Assembly: GCF_009193305.1 (NCBI RefSeq) | Contig: NZ_WBVS01000002.1 | Location: forward strand, 62,001 to 126,000 | Direction: 5' to 3' | Origin: Bifidobacterium cebidarum | GTDB taxonomy: Bacteria; Actinomycetota; Actinomycetes; Actinomycetales; Bifidobacteriaceae | Length of the DNA: 64,000 nt | In this document: positions 41,825-49,348 of the stretch, one piece after another | Layout: each line of letters starts with the position of its first letter | Position numbering within the stretch: position 1 is the stretch's first letter | Notes under the pieces: generated by a model | What the model was told of the DNA's origin: nothing | Seen by the model: only the letters and a program-made list of their open reading frames with translations | Database searches by the model: none | Made by a program: the position numbers and the translations under genes

Positions 41825-42016
41825 ATCTGCTTTGTAAGGGGTATATCTGATGTGTCGCGAAGGTCTATCTGCTTTGTAAGGGGTATTGGCCGCCTGCAAC
41901 CCTATGTATGAGTGGCGCAATGACGGCGCATGTATATGCGTTTTATTGGAATGGGTACCCCTTGCAAAACAGATAGACATTCGCAATGGAGCCCATGTAC
42001 CCCTTGCAAAGCAGAT
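41825..42016. repeat. 192-nt four-motif element, copy 2
   Basis: Motifs ATCTGCTTTGTAAGGGGTA at 41825-41843 and 41867-41885 (direct), TACCCCTTGCAAAACAGAT at 41956-41974 and TACCCCTTGCAAAGCAGAT at 41998-42016 (inverted); start-to-start spacing 42, 89, 42. The central CCTATGTATGAGTGGCGCAA (41901-41920), with T at 41921, is 34 nt from the second motif, as in copy 1. The whole element reads as a long imperfect inverted repeat. Confidence 0.85.
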
Positions 42017-42085
42017 AAGCGCAAAAATAATGCGGTCGCCGTGTGCGTTTGCCGTTGAGAAGCGTGGGTGAATATTGAATATGCA

Positions 42086-42125
42086 AAGGTCCGGGACGAT
42101 TCCGAATGGGGATGTCCCGGACCTT
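42086..42125 (-). terminator. Terminator of trpS
   Basis: 12-bp perfect stem AAGGTCCGGGAC (42086-42097) / GTCCCGGACCTT (42114-42125) with a 16-nt loop, immediately downstream of trpS on its strand. Confidence 0.8.
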
Positions 42126-42144
42126 GACTGGATTGAACTAAAGC

Positions 42145-43236
42145 TCAGTACTTCATGCCCATGGCTTCGCGCACCTGGTCGAGGGTCTCCTCGGCGATGG
42201 CGTTGGCGCGCTTGTTGCCGTCGTGCAGAATATCGCGGATGGAGTCCATGTCCTTGGCGAGCTCGGCGCGGCGCTCGCGGTGCGGGGCCAGGAACTCATT
42301 GACGGACTTGATCACGTACTGCTTCAGTGCGCCTGCACCGGCATCGCCGATCTCCTCGGCGATCTCCTTCGGATCGCGGCCGGTCACGAGGCCTGCGGTG
42401 GTCAGCAGGGCGGAGACCTGCGGGCGTGCGATCGGGTCGAAGGTGATGCGGCGCTCGGAATCGGTGGGGCTCTTCTTGATGAGCTTGGCGGTTTCCTCGG
42501 CGGTGGCGCCCAGCATGATGGAGTTGCCGTAGGACTTGCTCATCTTGCGGCCATCGAGACCAGGGATTTCAGGCGCGTCGGACAGGATGGCGGCCGGCTC
42601 CGGGAACACCGGGTTCTTCTTGGCGTAGCGCTCGTTGAAGCGGCGTGCGATGGTGCGGGTGATCTCCACGTGCGGCAGGTTGTCCTTGCCGATTGGCACC
42701 ACGTTGGCCTTGCAGAAGAGGATGTCACAGGCCTGATGCACCGGGTAGGTCAAGAGCAGGCCGGTCAGCGCATGGCCGGAGGCCTCCATCTCGGACTTCA
42801 CGGTCGGGTTGCGGTGCAGCTCGGCCTCGGTGACCAGAGAGAGGAATGGCAGCAGCAGCTGGTTCTCGGCCGGCACGGCGGAGTGGGTGAACATCATGGT
42901 CTTGTTCGGATCGATGCCGGCGGCCATGTAATCGAGCACGAGGTTGAGCACATTGTCCTGGATATGCTCGGTGGTGTCGCGGTCGGTGATCACCTGATAG
43001 TCGGCGATGATGATGTTCGTGTTCACGCCACGCTCCTGCATGGCGACGCGCTCGCGGATGGAGCCGAAGTAGTGGCCCAGGTGCAGGCGGCCGGTCGGAC
43101 GGTCGCCGGTCAGCATGGTGAAGGACGAGGGATTGGACTCAAGCTTGGCGAGCGTCTCGTCGGAACGCTTCTTCGCTGCGAGGAAGCTTGCGCTCATCTC
43201 GTTGCCTGCCGCTGTCAGTTTCTGCTCGTCGGTCAT
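42145..43236 (-). CDS. trpS: Tryptophanyl-tRNA synthetase
   Basis: 363 residues, class I aminoacyl-tRNA synthetase. The HIGH-type motif is GRLHLGHYFGS and the KMSKS motif is GLDGRKMSKSYGN. Charges tRNA-Trp in the cytoplasm. AAGGAA 7 nt before the ATG at 43236 fixes the start; the frame is open 150 codons further upstream, antisense to the DUF3073 gene, and that part is spurious. Its terminator follows directly. Confidence 0.96.
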   Translation of the reverse strand: MTDEQKLTAAGNEMSASFLAAKKRSDETLAKLESNPSSFTMLTGDRPTGRLHLGHYFGSIRERVAMQERGVNTNIIIADYQVITDRDTTEHIQDNVLNLVLDYMAAGIDPNKTMMFTHSAVPAENQLLLPFLSLVTEAELHRNPTVKSEMEASGHALTGLLLTYPVHQACDILFCKANVVPIGKDNLPHVEITRTIARRFNERYAKKNPVFPEPAAILSDAPEIPGLDGRKMSKSYGNSIMLGATAEETAKLIKKSPTDSERRITFDPIARPQVSALLTTAGLVTGRDPKEIAEEIGDAGAGALKQYVIKSVNEFLAPHRERRAELAKDMDSIRDILHDGNKRANAIAEETLDQVREAMGMKY

Positions 43237-43370
43237 GCCGGATTCCTTTGAAATAGCCTTAAAATAAACGCTTTTATGGTAAAAGTGTGAGCCGACAACG
43301 AACATGCGCATATTAGGTGGTACTCTCTTAAGTTGATGAATCGAACAGCACAGTAATTTCAGGGGGTCAG

Positions 43371-43739
43371 ATGGGCCGCGGACGTCAGAAAGCAAAACAG
43401 CAGAAAATTGCCCGTAAGCTGAAGTATCTGACCACCGACACTGATTACGATGAGCTGGCCAAGGAACTGAGCGAGCAAGAGCCGGGAACCGGGTCTGTGG
43501 ATCCGTTTGCCGACGTCGAAGATCAATATGTGGACACTGATGCGAAATCTGCGGATTCCGTCTCGGCTCCTGTTGCGGATGACGATCTTGACGAGTACGC
43601 CAAGTGGGCTGCCGAGGCTGCGGCCAAGGCGACCAGTGGGGAATTCCCGAAGACTTCGGCCAAGCCGGCAGCCCCGCATAAGCCAATTCCGATGCCGAAG
43701 CCTCGCCCGATTCCGAGCGCGCTCAAGCCCAAGCAGTGA
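43371..43739 (+). CDS. DUF3073 small protein
   Basis: 122 residues. The N-terminus MGRGRQKAKQQKIARKLKY is the conserved DUF3073 signature of actinobacteria, followed by an acidic middle and a Pro/Lys-rich tail (KPIPMPKPRPIPSALKPK). AGGGGG 5 nt before the ATG. Function unknown; the strongly basic head suggests nucleic-acid binding, which is a guess. Divergent from trpS and closed by its own terminator. Confidence 0.85.
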   Translation: MGRGRQKAKQQKIARKLKYLTTDTDYDELAKELSEQEPGTGSVDPFADVEDQYVDTDAKSADSVSAPVADDDLDEYAKWAAEAAAKATSGEFPKTSAKPAAPHKPIPMPKPRPIPSALKPKQ

Positions 43740-43761
43740 TTGGTGGCAAATACCATACTTC

Positions 43762-43791
43762 AAGGCACCTGTGTGGAGCAGGTGCCTTTTT
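43762..43791 (+). terminator. Terminator of the DUF3073 gene
   Basis: AAGGCACCTG (43762-43771) / CAGGTGCCTT (43779-43788), 7-nt loop, T5 tract. Confidence 0.9.
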
Positions 43792-43813
43792 CGTTATGGA
43801 GAACTATGGGGGG

Positions 43814-43904
43814 CGACTGGTCGGCGGGGGAGGCATGTGTCCGACCGTAGGCTTGGCCGAACGGCCTTGGGTGTGTCGAGACACATGCCCCCGCCGACCA
43901 GTCG
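43814..43904. repeat. Long hairpin element with conserved core, copy 1
   Basis: Arms 43814-43841 and 43880-43904 pair over 25 bp with one 3-nt bulge; the outer 17 nt (CGACTGGTCGGCGGGGG) pair perfectly. The apical core reads CCGTAG, then GCTTGGCCGAACGGCCTTG, then GGTGTGTCG, containing the mini-hairpin GGCC-GAAC-GGCC. The core recurs at 47305-47333 while the arms there have a different sequence that still pairs. Confidence 0.8.
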
Positions 43905-43914
43905 TATATCGCGG

Positions 43915-44352
43915 TTAGCGTGCTAGCGGCAGCAGACCGCTTAAGTCATCACGCTCGCCGACCGCGCTGATATGGCCGGCGTCCTTCTCCTGCGCCCAGC
44001 TGGTGATGCCGCATGCGAGCCGCAGCCATACATCCGGGTCGAGTTCGATGACGTCCGGTGGTGTCAGGTTATGCGGATCCGATTCAGGGCCGTCCAGAAT
44101 CTTGACCGCACCCCACGGTGCCACACGCACCTCCACGCCGGGGCCGGGCGCCCGCCGCTCCAGTAGGAACAGCGAATAGCGCACGGCCATGGCCCACGTG
44201 CTGCGCGGCAATGCCGGATGAATGGCGATTGCCGCCGTTGGGTCTGCATTGCCCGATGATCGCGATGATTCCAACGCTTCGTGCGCGGCGTCATGCCATT
44301 GCCCAAAGGCGATCCGCCCGCGCTCAAGATCTTTTTCCAATATGACTGCCAT
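43915..44352 (-). CDS. SCP2-like sterol-carrier-fold protein, small
   Basis: About 145 residues. The C-terminal half resembles the actinobacterial sterol-carrier-family domain (ERRAPGPGVEVRVAPWGAVKI, then LTPPDVIELDPDVWLRLACG). The family usually binds small hydrophobic ligands or serves as a structural domain. GGAG lies close before the ATG at 44352; an ATG pair at 44361/44364 is an alternative. The stop is 11 nt from the end of the long hairpin element. No operon partner. The function is unknown. Confidence 0.65.
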   Translation of the reverse strand: MAVILEKDLERGRIAFGQWHDAAHEALESSRSSGNADPTAAIAIHPALPRSTWAMAVRYSLFLLERRAPGPGVEVRVAPWGAVKILDGPESDPHNLTPPDVIELDPDVWLRLACGITSWAQEKDAGHISAVGERDDLSGLLPLAR

Positions 44353-44364
44353 GTGCTCCATCAT

Positions 44365-44672
44365 GGCACGAGACCGGTGCGATCACCGACCGGAGGCAGG
44401 GGAACTACGTTGCCCGCCACGCCGGTTACCATGACGGGCACGCGCGGGTAAAAGACCTCTGCCGTGAGACAATCCAATCCATGACTGTTCCATGAAAACG
44501 ATGACATGCGAGTGTGTAGGCGTATGATAATGCCTTGTGATAGCCTCGATATGAGAACGTATGCATCCCTCGATGTCGATGACGTTACAGAGAGTTCATG
44601 CTTACGTTTATGCCGCGATACCAAGCGCGCGGCATAATAATCTCGGGCACTTATCCCGGAAGGAAAGTCAGA
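44365..44672. other. Non-coding region upstream of glycogen phosphorylase
   Basis: 308 nt between the divergent SCP2-like gene and glgP. It must hold both promoters. TATGAT at 44523-44528 is a possible -10, but no convincing -35 is seen at the right distance. AAGGAAAG stands just before the glgP start. No clear repeat or RNA element was found. Confidence 0.4.
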
Positions 44673-47117
44673 ATGACCGAAATTACCGCACCAAAGTCTC
44701 CCGTCACCGCGGACCAGTTCGCTGACGAGATTCGTGAACAACTCAAGTACACTCAAAACGTCACTGCCGAGCGGGCAACCGCTGCTGATGTGTATGTCGC
44801 CGCTTCCAAGGCTGTGCGCAACCATCTGGCCGATGCTTGGTTCAAGACCCAGGCCGATACCGTCAACGGCAGCACCAAGGCTGTGGGCTACCTCTCCGCT
44901 GAGTTCCTGATGGGCAAGCAGCTGGAGAACGCCCTGCTCAACGCCGGCCTGACCGAACAGTTCGACAAGGCTGTTGAGTCCCTGGGCTTCGCACCCAAGG
45001 ACATCATCGACGCCGAATACGAGCCGGGCCTCGGCAACGGTGGTCTGGGTCGTCTCGCCGCCTGCTTCATCGACTCCCTTGCTTCCCTGGGCGTGCCGGC
45101 CTTCGGCTACGGCATCCAGTACAAGTACGGCATCTTCAAGCAGACCTTCGATGAGAACGGCAAGCAGGTCGAAACCCCTGATTACTGGCTGAACAACGAA
45201 GAGCCGTGGGGCCACATCGACTACAACCGCGACCAGAAGGTCTCCTTCGGTGGCGAAGTCGTTGAGGAGAACGGCAAGAAGGTCTGGAAGCCGGCTTGGT
45301 CCGTGCGCGCCGTCCCGGTGGACTACCTGGTCCCGGGCTACGCTTCCGGCCGTGTGAACACCCTGCGCCTGTGGACCGCCAAGAGCTACGACGAGTTCGA
45401 TCTGCTCGCCTTCAACCGCTCCGAGTACATGGACGCCGTCAAGCCGCAGGTCAAGGCCGAGAATATCTCCAAGATCCTTTACCCGGAAGATTCCACCAAG
45501 GTCGGTAAGGAACTGCGTCTCGAGCAGCAGTACTTCTTCGTCTCCGCCTCCCTGCACGACGCCATCCGCGTCTTCTACCCAGGCCAGGACAAGCCTGATC
45601 TGACCACCTTCCCGGACAAGATCACCTTCCAGCTCAACGACACCCACCCGGTGATCGGCATCCCGGAGCTCATGCGCATCCTCATCGATGAGTACGGCTA
45701 CGACTGGGACACCGCCTGGACCGTGACCCAGAAGACCTTCAACTACACCTGCCACACGCTGCTGCCGGAAGCCCTCGAGGTCTGGCCGGCCAGCCTCATC
45801 GGCGAACTGCTGCCGCGCCACCTTGAGATTATCAAGAAGATCAACGAGCAGTTCGAAGACGAGCTCAAGGGCAAGGGCATCGACGACAAGACCATCGAAG
45901 ACATGCGCATCTACACCGGTGACGCAGTCCGCATGGCCTACCTCGCCACCTACGGCGGATCCCACGTCAACGGCGTTGCCGAGCTGCATTCCCAGCTGCT
46001 CAAGGACGTCACCCTGAAGAACTTCTCCGACGCCTACCCGTCCAAGTTCACCAACGTGACCAACGGCGTCACCCCTCGCCGCTTCGTCAAGCTCGCCAAC
46101 CCGGGCCTGTCCGACCTCATCACCGAGGGTCTCGGCACCGACAAGTGGATCTCCGACCTTGAGCTGCTCAAGGGCCTGGTCCCGCTGACCAAGGACGACG
46201 AGTTCGTCAAGAAGTTCGCCGCCGTCAAGGCCGCCAACAAGCACGCCTTCGTGGGCTTCGCCAAGGACCACTACGGCATCGACGTGGACGAGAACACCCT
46301 GTTCAACACCATGGTCAAGCGCCTGCACGAGTACAAGCGCCAGAGCCTGAAGATCCTGCTGGTCATCTCCCAGTACGCCGCCCTCAAGAACGGCAGCCTC
46401 AACGCTGAAGAGATCCTGCCCCGCACCGTGTTCTTCGGCGCCAAGGCCGCTCCGGGCTACTACCTGGCCAAAATGACCATCGAGCTGATCAACAACGTCT
46501 CCAAGGTCATCAACAACGATCCGGACGTCAAGGGCAAGCTCGCCGTCTACATGCTCCCGAACTACAACATCGAGATGGCCCAGAACCTCATCCCGGCCAC
46601 CGAACTCGACGAGCAGATCTCCCAGGCCGGTAAGGAAGCCTCCGGTACCGGTAACATGAAGTTCGCTCTCAACGGCGCCCTGACCGTCGGCACCCTCGAT
46701 GGTGCCAACGTCGAGATTCGTGAGCGCGTCGGTGCCGAGAACTTCTTCCTCTTCGGCATGACCGTGGACGAAGTCGAGAAGCTCTACGCCGATGGTTACG
46801 ATCCGGCCAAGTACTACGAGGCCGATCCTCGCCTGAAGCAGGCCATCGACCTCGTTGCCAACGGCACCTTCTCCAACGGTGACCGCAACGCCTACGCTCC
46901 GCTCGTGGCCGACTGGCTCACCAAGGATTGGTTCATGGCCCTCGCCGACTTCTCCGCCTACGCCGACATCCAGGCTGAGATCGAGAAGCTCTACCGCGAT
47001 CCGCTCGAGTGGAACCGCAAGGCCCTGCTCAACGTGGCCAACTCCGGCTACTTCAGCTCCGACCGTTCGATCGAGGATTATTTGGAGCGCATCTGGCACA
47101 CCGGTCCGCTCGCCTGA
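44673..47117 (+). CDS. glgP: Glycogen/maltodextrin phosphorylase
   Basis: 814 residues, GT35 family. The N-terminal part has GYLSAEFLMGKQLENALLN and EPGLGNGGLGRLAACFIDSLA; the pyridoxal-phosphate lysine is in EASGTGNMKFALNGALTVGTLDGAN. It releases glucose-1-phosphate from alpha-1,4-glucans using phosphate. AAGGAAAG 7 nt before the ATG at 44673 fixes the start. Codon use is strongly optimised (GGC, GAC, CTG, AAG), a sign of high expression. A hairpin follows; 102 nt after the stop codon there is a near-exact duplicate of the gene's last 26 nt. Confidence 0.96.
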   Translation: MTEITAPKSPVTADQFADEIREQLKYTQNVTAERATAADVYVAASKAVRNHLADAWFKTQADTVNGSTKAVGYLSAEFLMGKQLENALLNAGLTEQFDKAVESLGFAPKDIIDAEYEPGLGNGGLGRLAACFIDSLASLGVPAFGYGIQYKYGIFKQTFDENGKQVETPDYWLNNEEPWGHIDYNRDQKVSFGGEVVEENGKKVWKPAWSVRAVPVDYLVPGYASGRVNTLRLWTAKSYDEFDLLAFNRSEYMDAVKPQVKAENISKILYPEDSTKVGKELRLEQQYFFVSASLHDAIRVFYPGQDKPDLTTFPDKITFQLNDTHPVIGIPELMRILIDEYGYDWDTAWTVTQKTFNYTCHTLLPEALEVWPASLIGELLPRHLEIIKKINEQFEDELKGKGIDDKTIEDMRIYTGDAVRMAYLATYGGSHVNGVAELHSQLLKDVTLKNFSDAYPSKFTNVTNGVTPRRFVKLANPGLSDLITEGLGTDKWISDLELLKGLVPLTKDDEFVKKFAAVKAANKHAFVGFAKDHYGIDVDENTLFNTMVKRLHEYKRQSLKILLVISQYAALKNGSLNAEEILPRTVFFGAKAAPGYYLAKMTIELINNVSKVINNDPDVKGKLAVYMLPNYNIEMAQNLIPATELDEQISQAGKEASGTGNMKFALNGALTVGTLDGANVEIRERVGAENFFLFGMTVDEVEKLYADGYDPAKYYEADPRLKQAIDLVANGTFSNGDRNAYAPLVADWLTKDWFMALADFSAYADIQAEIEKLYRDPLEWNRKALLNVANSGYFSSDRSIEDYLERIWHTGPLA

Positions 47118-47123
47118 CGGCTC

Positions 47124-47154
47124 GGAACCGGCGCGCCTGATGCGCGCTGGTTCC
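47124..47154 (+). terminator. Terminator-like hairpin after glgP
   Basis: GGAACCGGCGCGC (47124-47136) / GCGCGCTGGTTCC (47142-47154), 13 bp with one G-U pair, 5-nt loop. A second perfect hairpin, CAAACAGTCC / GGACTGTTTG, lies at 47188-47210. Confidence 0.7.
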
Positions 47155-47218
47155 TGCCTCGCGACTGTCATCGCTCGGCGTCGCCTACAAACAGTCCACT
47201 GGACTGTTTGCTTAACGG

Positions 47219-47253
47219 CTCCGCACTCTGGCACACCGGTCCGCTGGCCTGAC
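47219..47253 (+). pseudogene. Remnant duplicate of the glgP 3' end
   Basis: CTGGCACACCGGTCCGCT, then GGCCTGAC (47228-47253), matches the end of glgP (47092-47117) at 25 of 26 positions and, in frame, encodes LWHTGPLA followed by a stop, like the authentic C-terminus. The preceding codons are unrelated apart from a short open stretch. Probably a scar of a former tandem phosphorylase copy or a slippage duplication. Confidence 0.6.
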
Positions 47254-47275
47254 GTAAGTTAAGGCTTGGAACGTA

Positions 47276-47362
47276 GCTGGAGGGGCGGGAGTGTGCATCC
47301 CGACCGTAAGCTTGGCCGAACGGCCTTGAGTGTGTCGGGATACATACTCCCACCCCTCCAGC
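47276..47362. repeat. Long hairpin element with conserved core, copy 2
   Basis: Arms 47276-47304 and 47334-47362 pair over 29 bp with three imperfect positions. The core (47305-47333: CGTAA, GCTTGGCCGAACGGCCTTG, AGTGT) differs from copy 1 at only two bases, but the arms (GCTGGAGGGGCGGGAG) share little sequence with those of copy 1. It lies between glgP and the next terminator. Confidence 0.8.
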
Positions 47363-47384
47363 GTCAGCGTTAATGAACGATAAG

Positions 47385-47420
47385 AAAAGCCCCTGTAGCG
47401 TAAAACTACAGGGGCTTTTT
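47385..47420. terminator. Bidirectional terminator
   Basis: AAAAGCCCCTGTAG (47385-47398) / CTACAGGGGCTTTT (47406-47419), 7-nt loop, T-tract to the right and A-tract to the left. It separates the glgP region from the convergent small membrane protein gene. Confidence 0.9.
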
Positions 47421-47438
47421 GGTGTATAAAGCTGGAAA

Positions 47439-47663
47439 TCAGGCTTCGGCCGGTGCGGCTTCGGGCTCCTCCTCATCGCCCTTGTCCTCAGCCTTGTTCA
47501 GGCCCAGATCCACCGGCGAAGAGCTGTTCTCCCACGGCTCCTCCCACGGATCATAATCCGGATTCTGCTGCTTGTAGATGTACAGACCGATGACTGCAGC
47601 CAGTGCCGCACCAAACAGCAGTGCGAAGAACTTCCAACCGTTAGAAGAAGAGTTGTTCTCCAT
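47439..47663 (-). CDS. Small single-pass membrane protein
   Basis: 74 residues. MENNSSSNGWK precedes one membrane segment (FFALLFGAALAAVIGLYIY), followed by an acidic, Pro/Glu-rich tail (DPWEEPWENSSS, then EDKGDEEEPEAAPAEA). The frame is open upstream but AAGGAG before the ATG at 47663 fixes the start. Not recognised beyond a general resemblance to short actinobacterial membrane proteins. Divergent from the rhomboid gene. Confidence 0.7.
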   Translation of the reverse strand: MENNSSSNGWKFFALLFGAALAAVIGLYIYKQQNPDYDPWEEPWENSSSPVDLGLNKAEDKGDEEEPEAAPAEA

Positions 47664-47823
47664 GACGGCTCCTTTCTTTGAGGGATCGTCTGGTCGGCAT
47701 GCCCATTCAAGACCGACTCTGCTCCCTATTCTAGGCCGATGATTGTGTCGATTGGGTGGATTGAAGTGCCCGGGCGATTTGCCGAACGGTCCACGCTGGC
47801 GCATTTCCGATACAGTGGTCTGC

Positions 47824-48552
47824 ATGCATATGCCGAATAAACGCGAAATACGATATTCCTGGGAACGTGGCGGTCCAGTGATTACTTGGGCGATTATCGC
47901 CGCGTGCACAGTCGTATGGCTGATCGAAGTGTTGCTGGGCTTTATCTCGCCGCTTCTGCAGGGGCTGCTGATCTATCAGGGCATGGAGTCGCCGATGACG
48001 ATGGTGTCTCGCCCATGGACCGCAATCACCTCGATGTTCCTGCATGCGCCGAACACCATCATGCACATTCTGTTCAATATGATTGCCCTGTATTCCGTGG
48101 GGCCGGTGCTCGAACGCATGATGGGACATTGGCGCTTTCTCGGGCTGTACGTCATTTCAGGCCTTGGTGGGGCGCTGGGGCTAATGGTCTGGGGTGTGTG
48201 CGCGCCAGACGGCAAGGGATGGCAGATGGCCGCCTATGGCGCATCCGGCGCGATTTTCGGCCTGTTCGCCGCCCTATTGGTGGTGTATCGCCGTATCGGC
48301 GCCGATATTCGGTCGATGATGATTTGGATGGCCATCAACTTCGCGCTGCCGTTCGTTGTGGGCGGTGTGGCGTGGCAGGCGCATGTCGGCGGATTCCTGA
48401 TCGGCGGCCTGTTGACCTGGTTGTTGACCAGCGGTTTGCCGGTCTGGCGGCATAAAAGCCTTACTTGGCGTATGCAGGTCTATGGATGGTCCGTCACAAT
48501 GCTGGTGGTGATCGCGATTGTGTTGTGCAACATCGCCAATCCATATGCCTAG
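47824..48552 (+). CDS. Rhomboid-family intramembrane serine protease
   Basis: About 242 residues with six to seven membrane segments. The catalytic Ser is in YGASGAIFGLFAALL, the catalytic His in AHVGGFLIGGLL, and HILFNMIALYSVGPVLE is the conserved segment with the HxxxN motif. Cleaves membrane proteins within the bilayer. Start unsure: ATGs at 47824 and 47830, no clear ribosome binding site. In Mycobacterium a comparable membrane gene and cyclophilin stand beside crgA near oriC; the location here, next to a DnaA-box cluster and crgA, matches. Confidence 0.88.
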   Translation: MHMPNKREIRYSWERGGPVITWAIIAACTVVWLIEVLLGFISPLLQGLLIYQGMESPMTMVSRPWTAITSMFLHAPNTIMHILFNMIALYSVGPVLERMMGHWRFLGLYVISGLGGALGLMVWGVCAPDGKGWQMAAYGASGAIFGLFAALLVVYRRIGADIRSMMIWMAINFALPFVVGGVAWQAHVGGFLIGGLLTWLLTSGLPVWRHKSLTWRMQVYGWSVTMLVVIAIVLCNIANPYA

Positions 48553-48607
48553 TGATGATGGGCTCCTAAGAGAGGATCATTGTTTCGAGAGAATCCCCAA
48601 CCTCGTG

Positions 48608-48646
48608 AAAACACGCCACTGCGTATGACTGAGTGGCGTGTTTTTT
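48608..48646 (+). terminator. Terminator of the rhomboid gene
   Basis: AAAACACGCCACT (48608-48620) / AGTGGCGTGTTTT (48632-48644) with an 11-nt loop and T6. Confidence 0.9.
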
Positions 48647-48739
48647 CGGAATCAGACCGTATTTCGTGACAAGAAGCCGCTGAGCGCTCGTCAGTGGCCT
48701 CTTTTCACGAAGAGTGGCTTATCTGCGAAAAAATGAGCC

Positions 48740-49215
48740 ACTCTGATGGTTATCCACAGCCTCTCCGCCACGGTGGCGAGATATGGGGGCTGTTTGGGAA
48801 TCGAAACGCTAGATATAGGGGCGTGTATAACGAGGTCACCGAAGCGAGTGGATAGTTGTGCACAATTGTGGAAAAGACGGTGGATAACTCGGGCTTGGTG
48901 TGGATAATCGAATTGTTTGGGTGACTGCCTGTGAATAACTCATCACTGAGGCGTTGTGGATAACTGGGTACTATCCACAACACCGCAGGTGCCTATAAAG
49001 CCATATTGTGTCGATAATCCATGGTTATCCACTACTTATGCACCGTTCAACCCTTCTTATCCACGGGTTATCCACTACTTATCCACCGGGTTTTCCACAT
49101 TCTGTGGAAAACTACAGGAATGTAATTCATCCACATTGTGTGGATAAGCATGTGGATAACTAGTGGATAAGTGGTGGATAGTTGGGGATAAATCAAGTGC
49201 GGCCACCTAGTTGTG
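48740..49215. other. DnaA-box cluster, candidate replication origin (oriC)
   Basis: Six perfect TTATNCACA boxes: 48750-48758 on the plus strand and, on the minus strand, 48899-48907, 48930-48938, 48955-48963, 49139-49147 and 49151-49159. At least ten further one-mismatch boxes lie at 48971, 49025, 49036, 49057, 49068, 49079, 49091, 49103, 49127 and 49162. No gene fits in the 796-nt gap between the rhomboid and crgA genes. The genes to the right reproduce the order found close to oriC in Mycobacterium. dnaA itself is not in the window, so this could be oriC, an auxiliary part, or a DnaA-titration site. Confidence 0.75.
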
Positions 49216-49263
49216 CACAACACCTTGCATGAGTCGTTGCCGTTAAGGAGACGTAGTGGGAAT

Positions 49264-49299
49264 AAAAAAGATCGACTTCCCATTGCGGGAAGTCGATCT
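49264..49299 (-). terminator. Terminator of crgA
   Basis: AGATCGACTTCCC (49269-49281) / GGGAAGTCGATCT (49287-49299), 5-nt loop, with A6 on the left giving a U-tract for minus-strand transcripts. Confidence 0.88.
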
Positions 49300-49348
49300 T
49301 CAATACGATATCAACACTACGCTGAAGCGGCGCAGGTCCATTAGCAGC

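Noticed and set aside
41762-41986. Small minus-strand open frame over the second 192-nt element
   Set aside because: It consists of the repeat motifs translated (repeated PYKAD and FARGT strings) and lacks a ribosome binding site; copy 1 does not preserve the frame.
38767-42016. Regularly spaced repeats considered as a CRISPR array
   Set aside because: Only four motifs per element, two of them inverted, degenerate, and with no cas genes nearby. The geometry fits a protein-binding or mobile element, not CRISPR.
43237-43686. 150-codon upstream extension of trpS
   Set aside because: Antisense to the DUF3073 gene; the ribosome binding site and conserved protein start at 43236.
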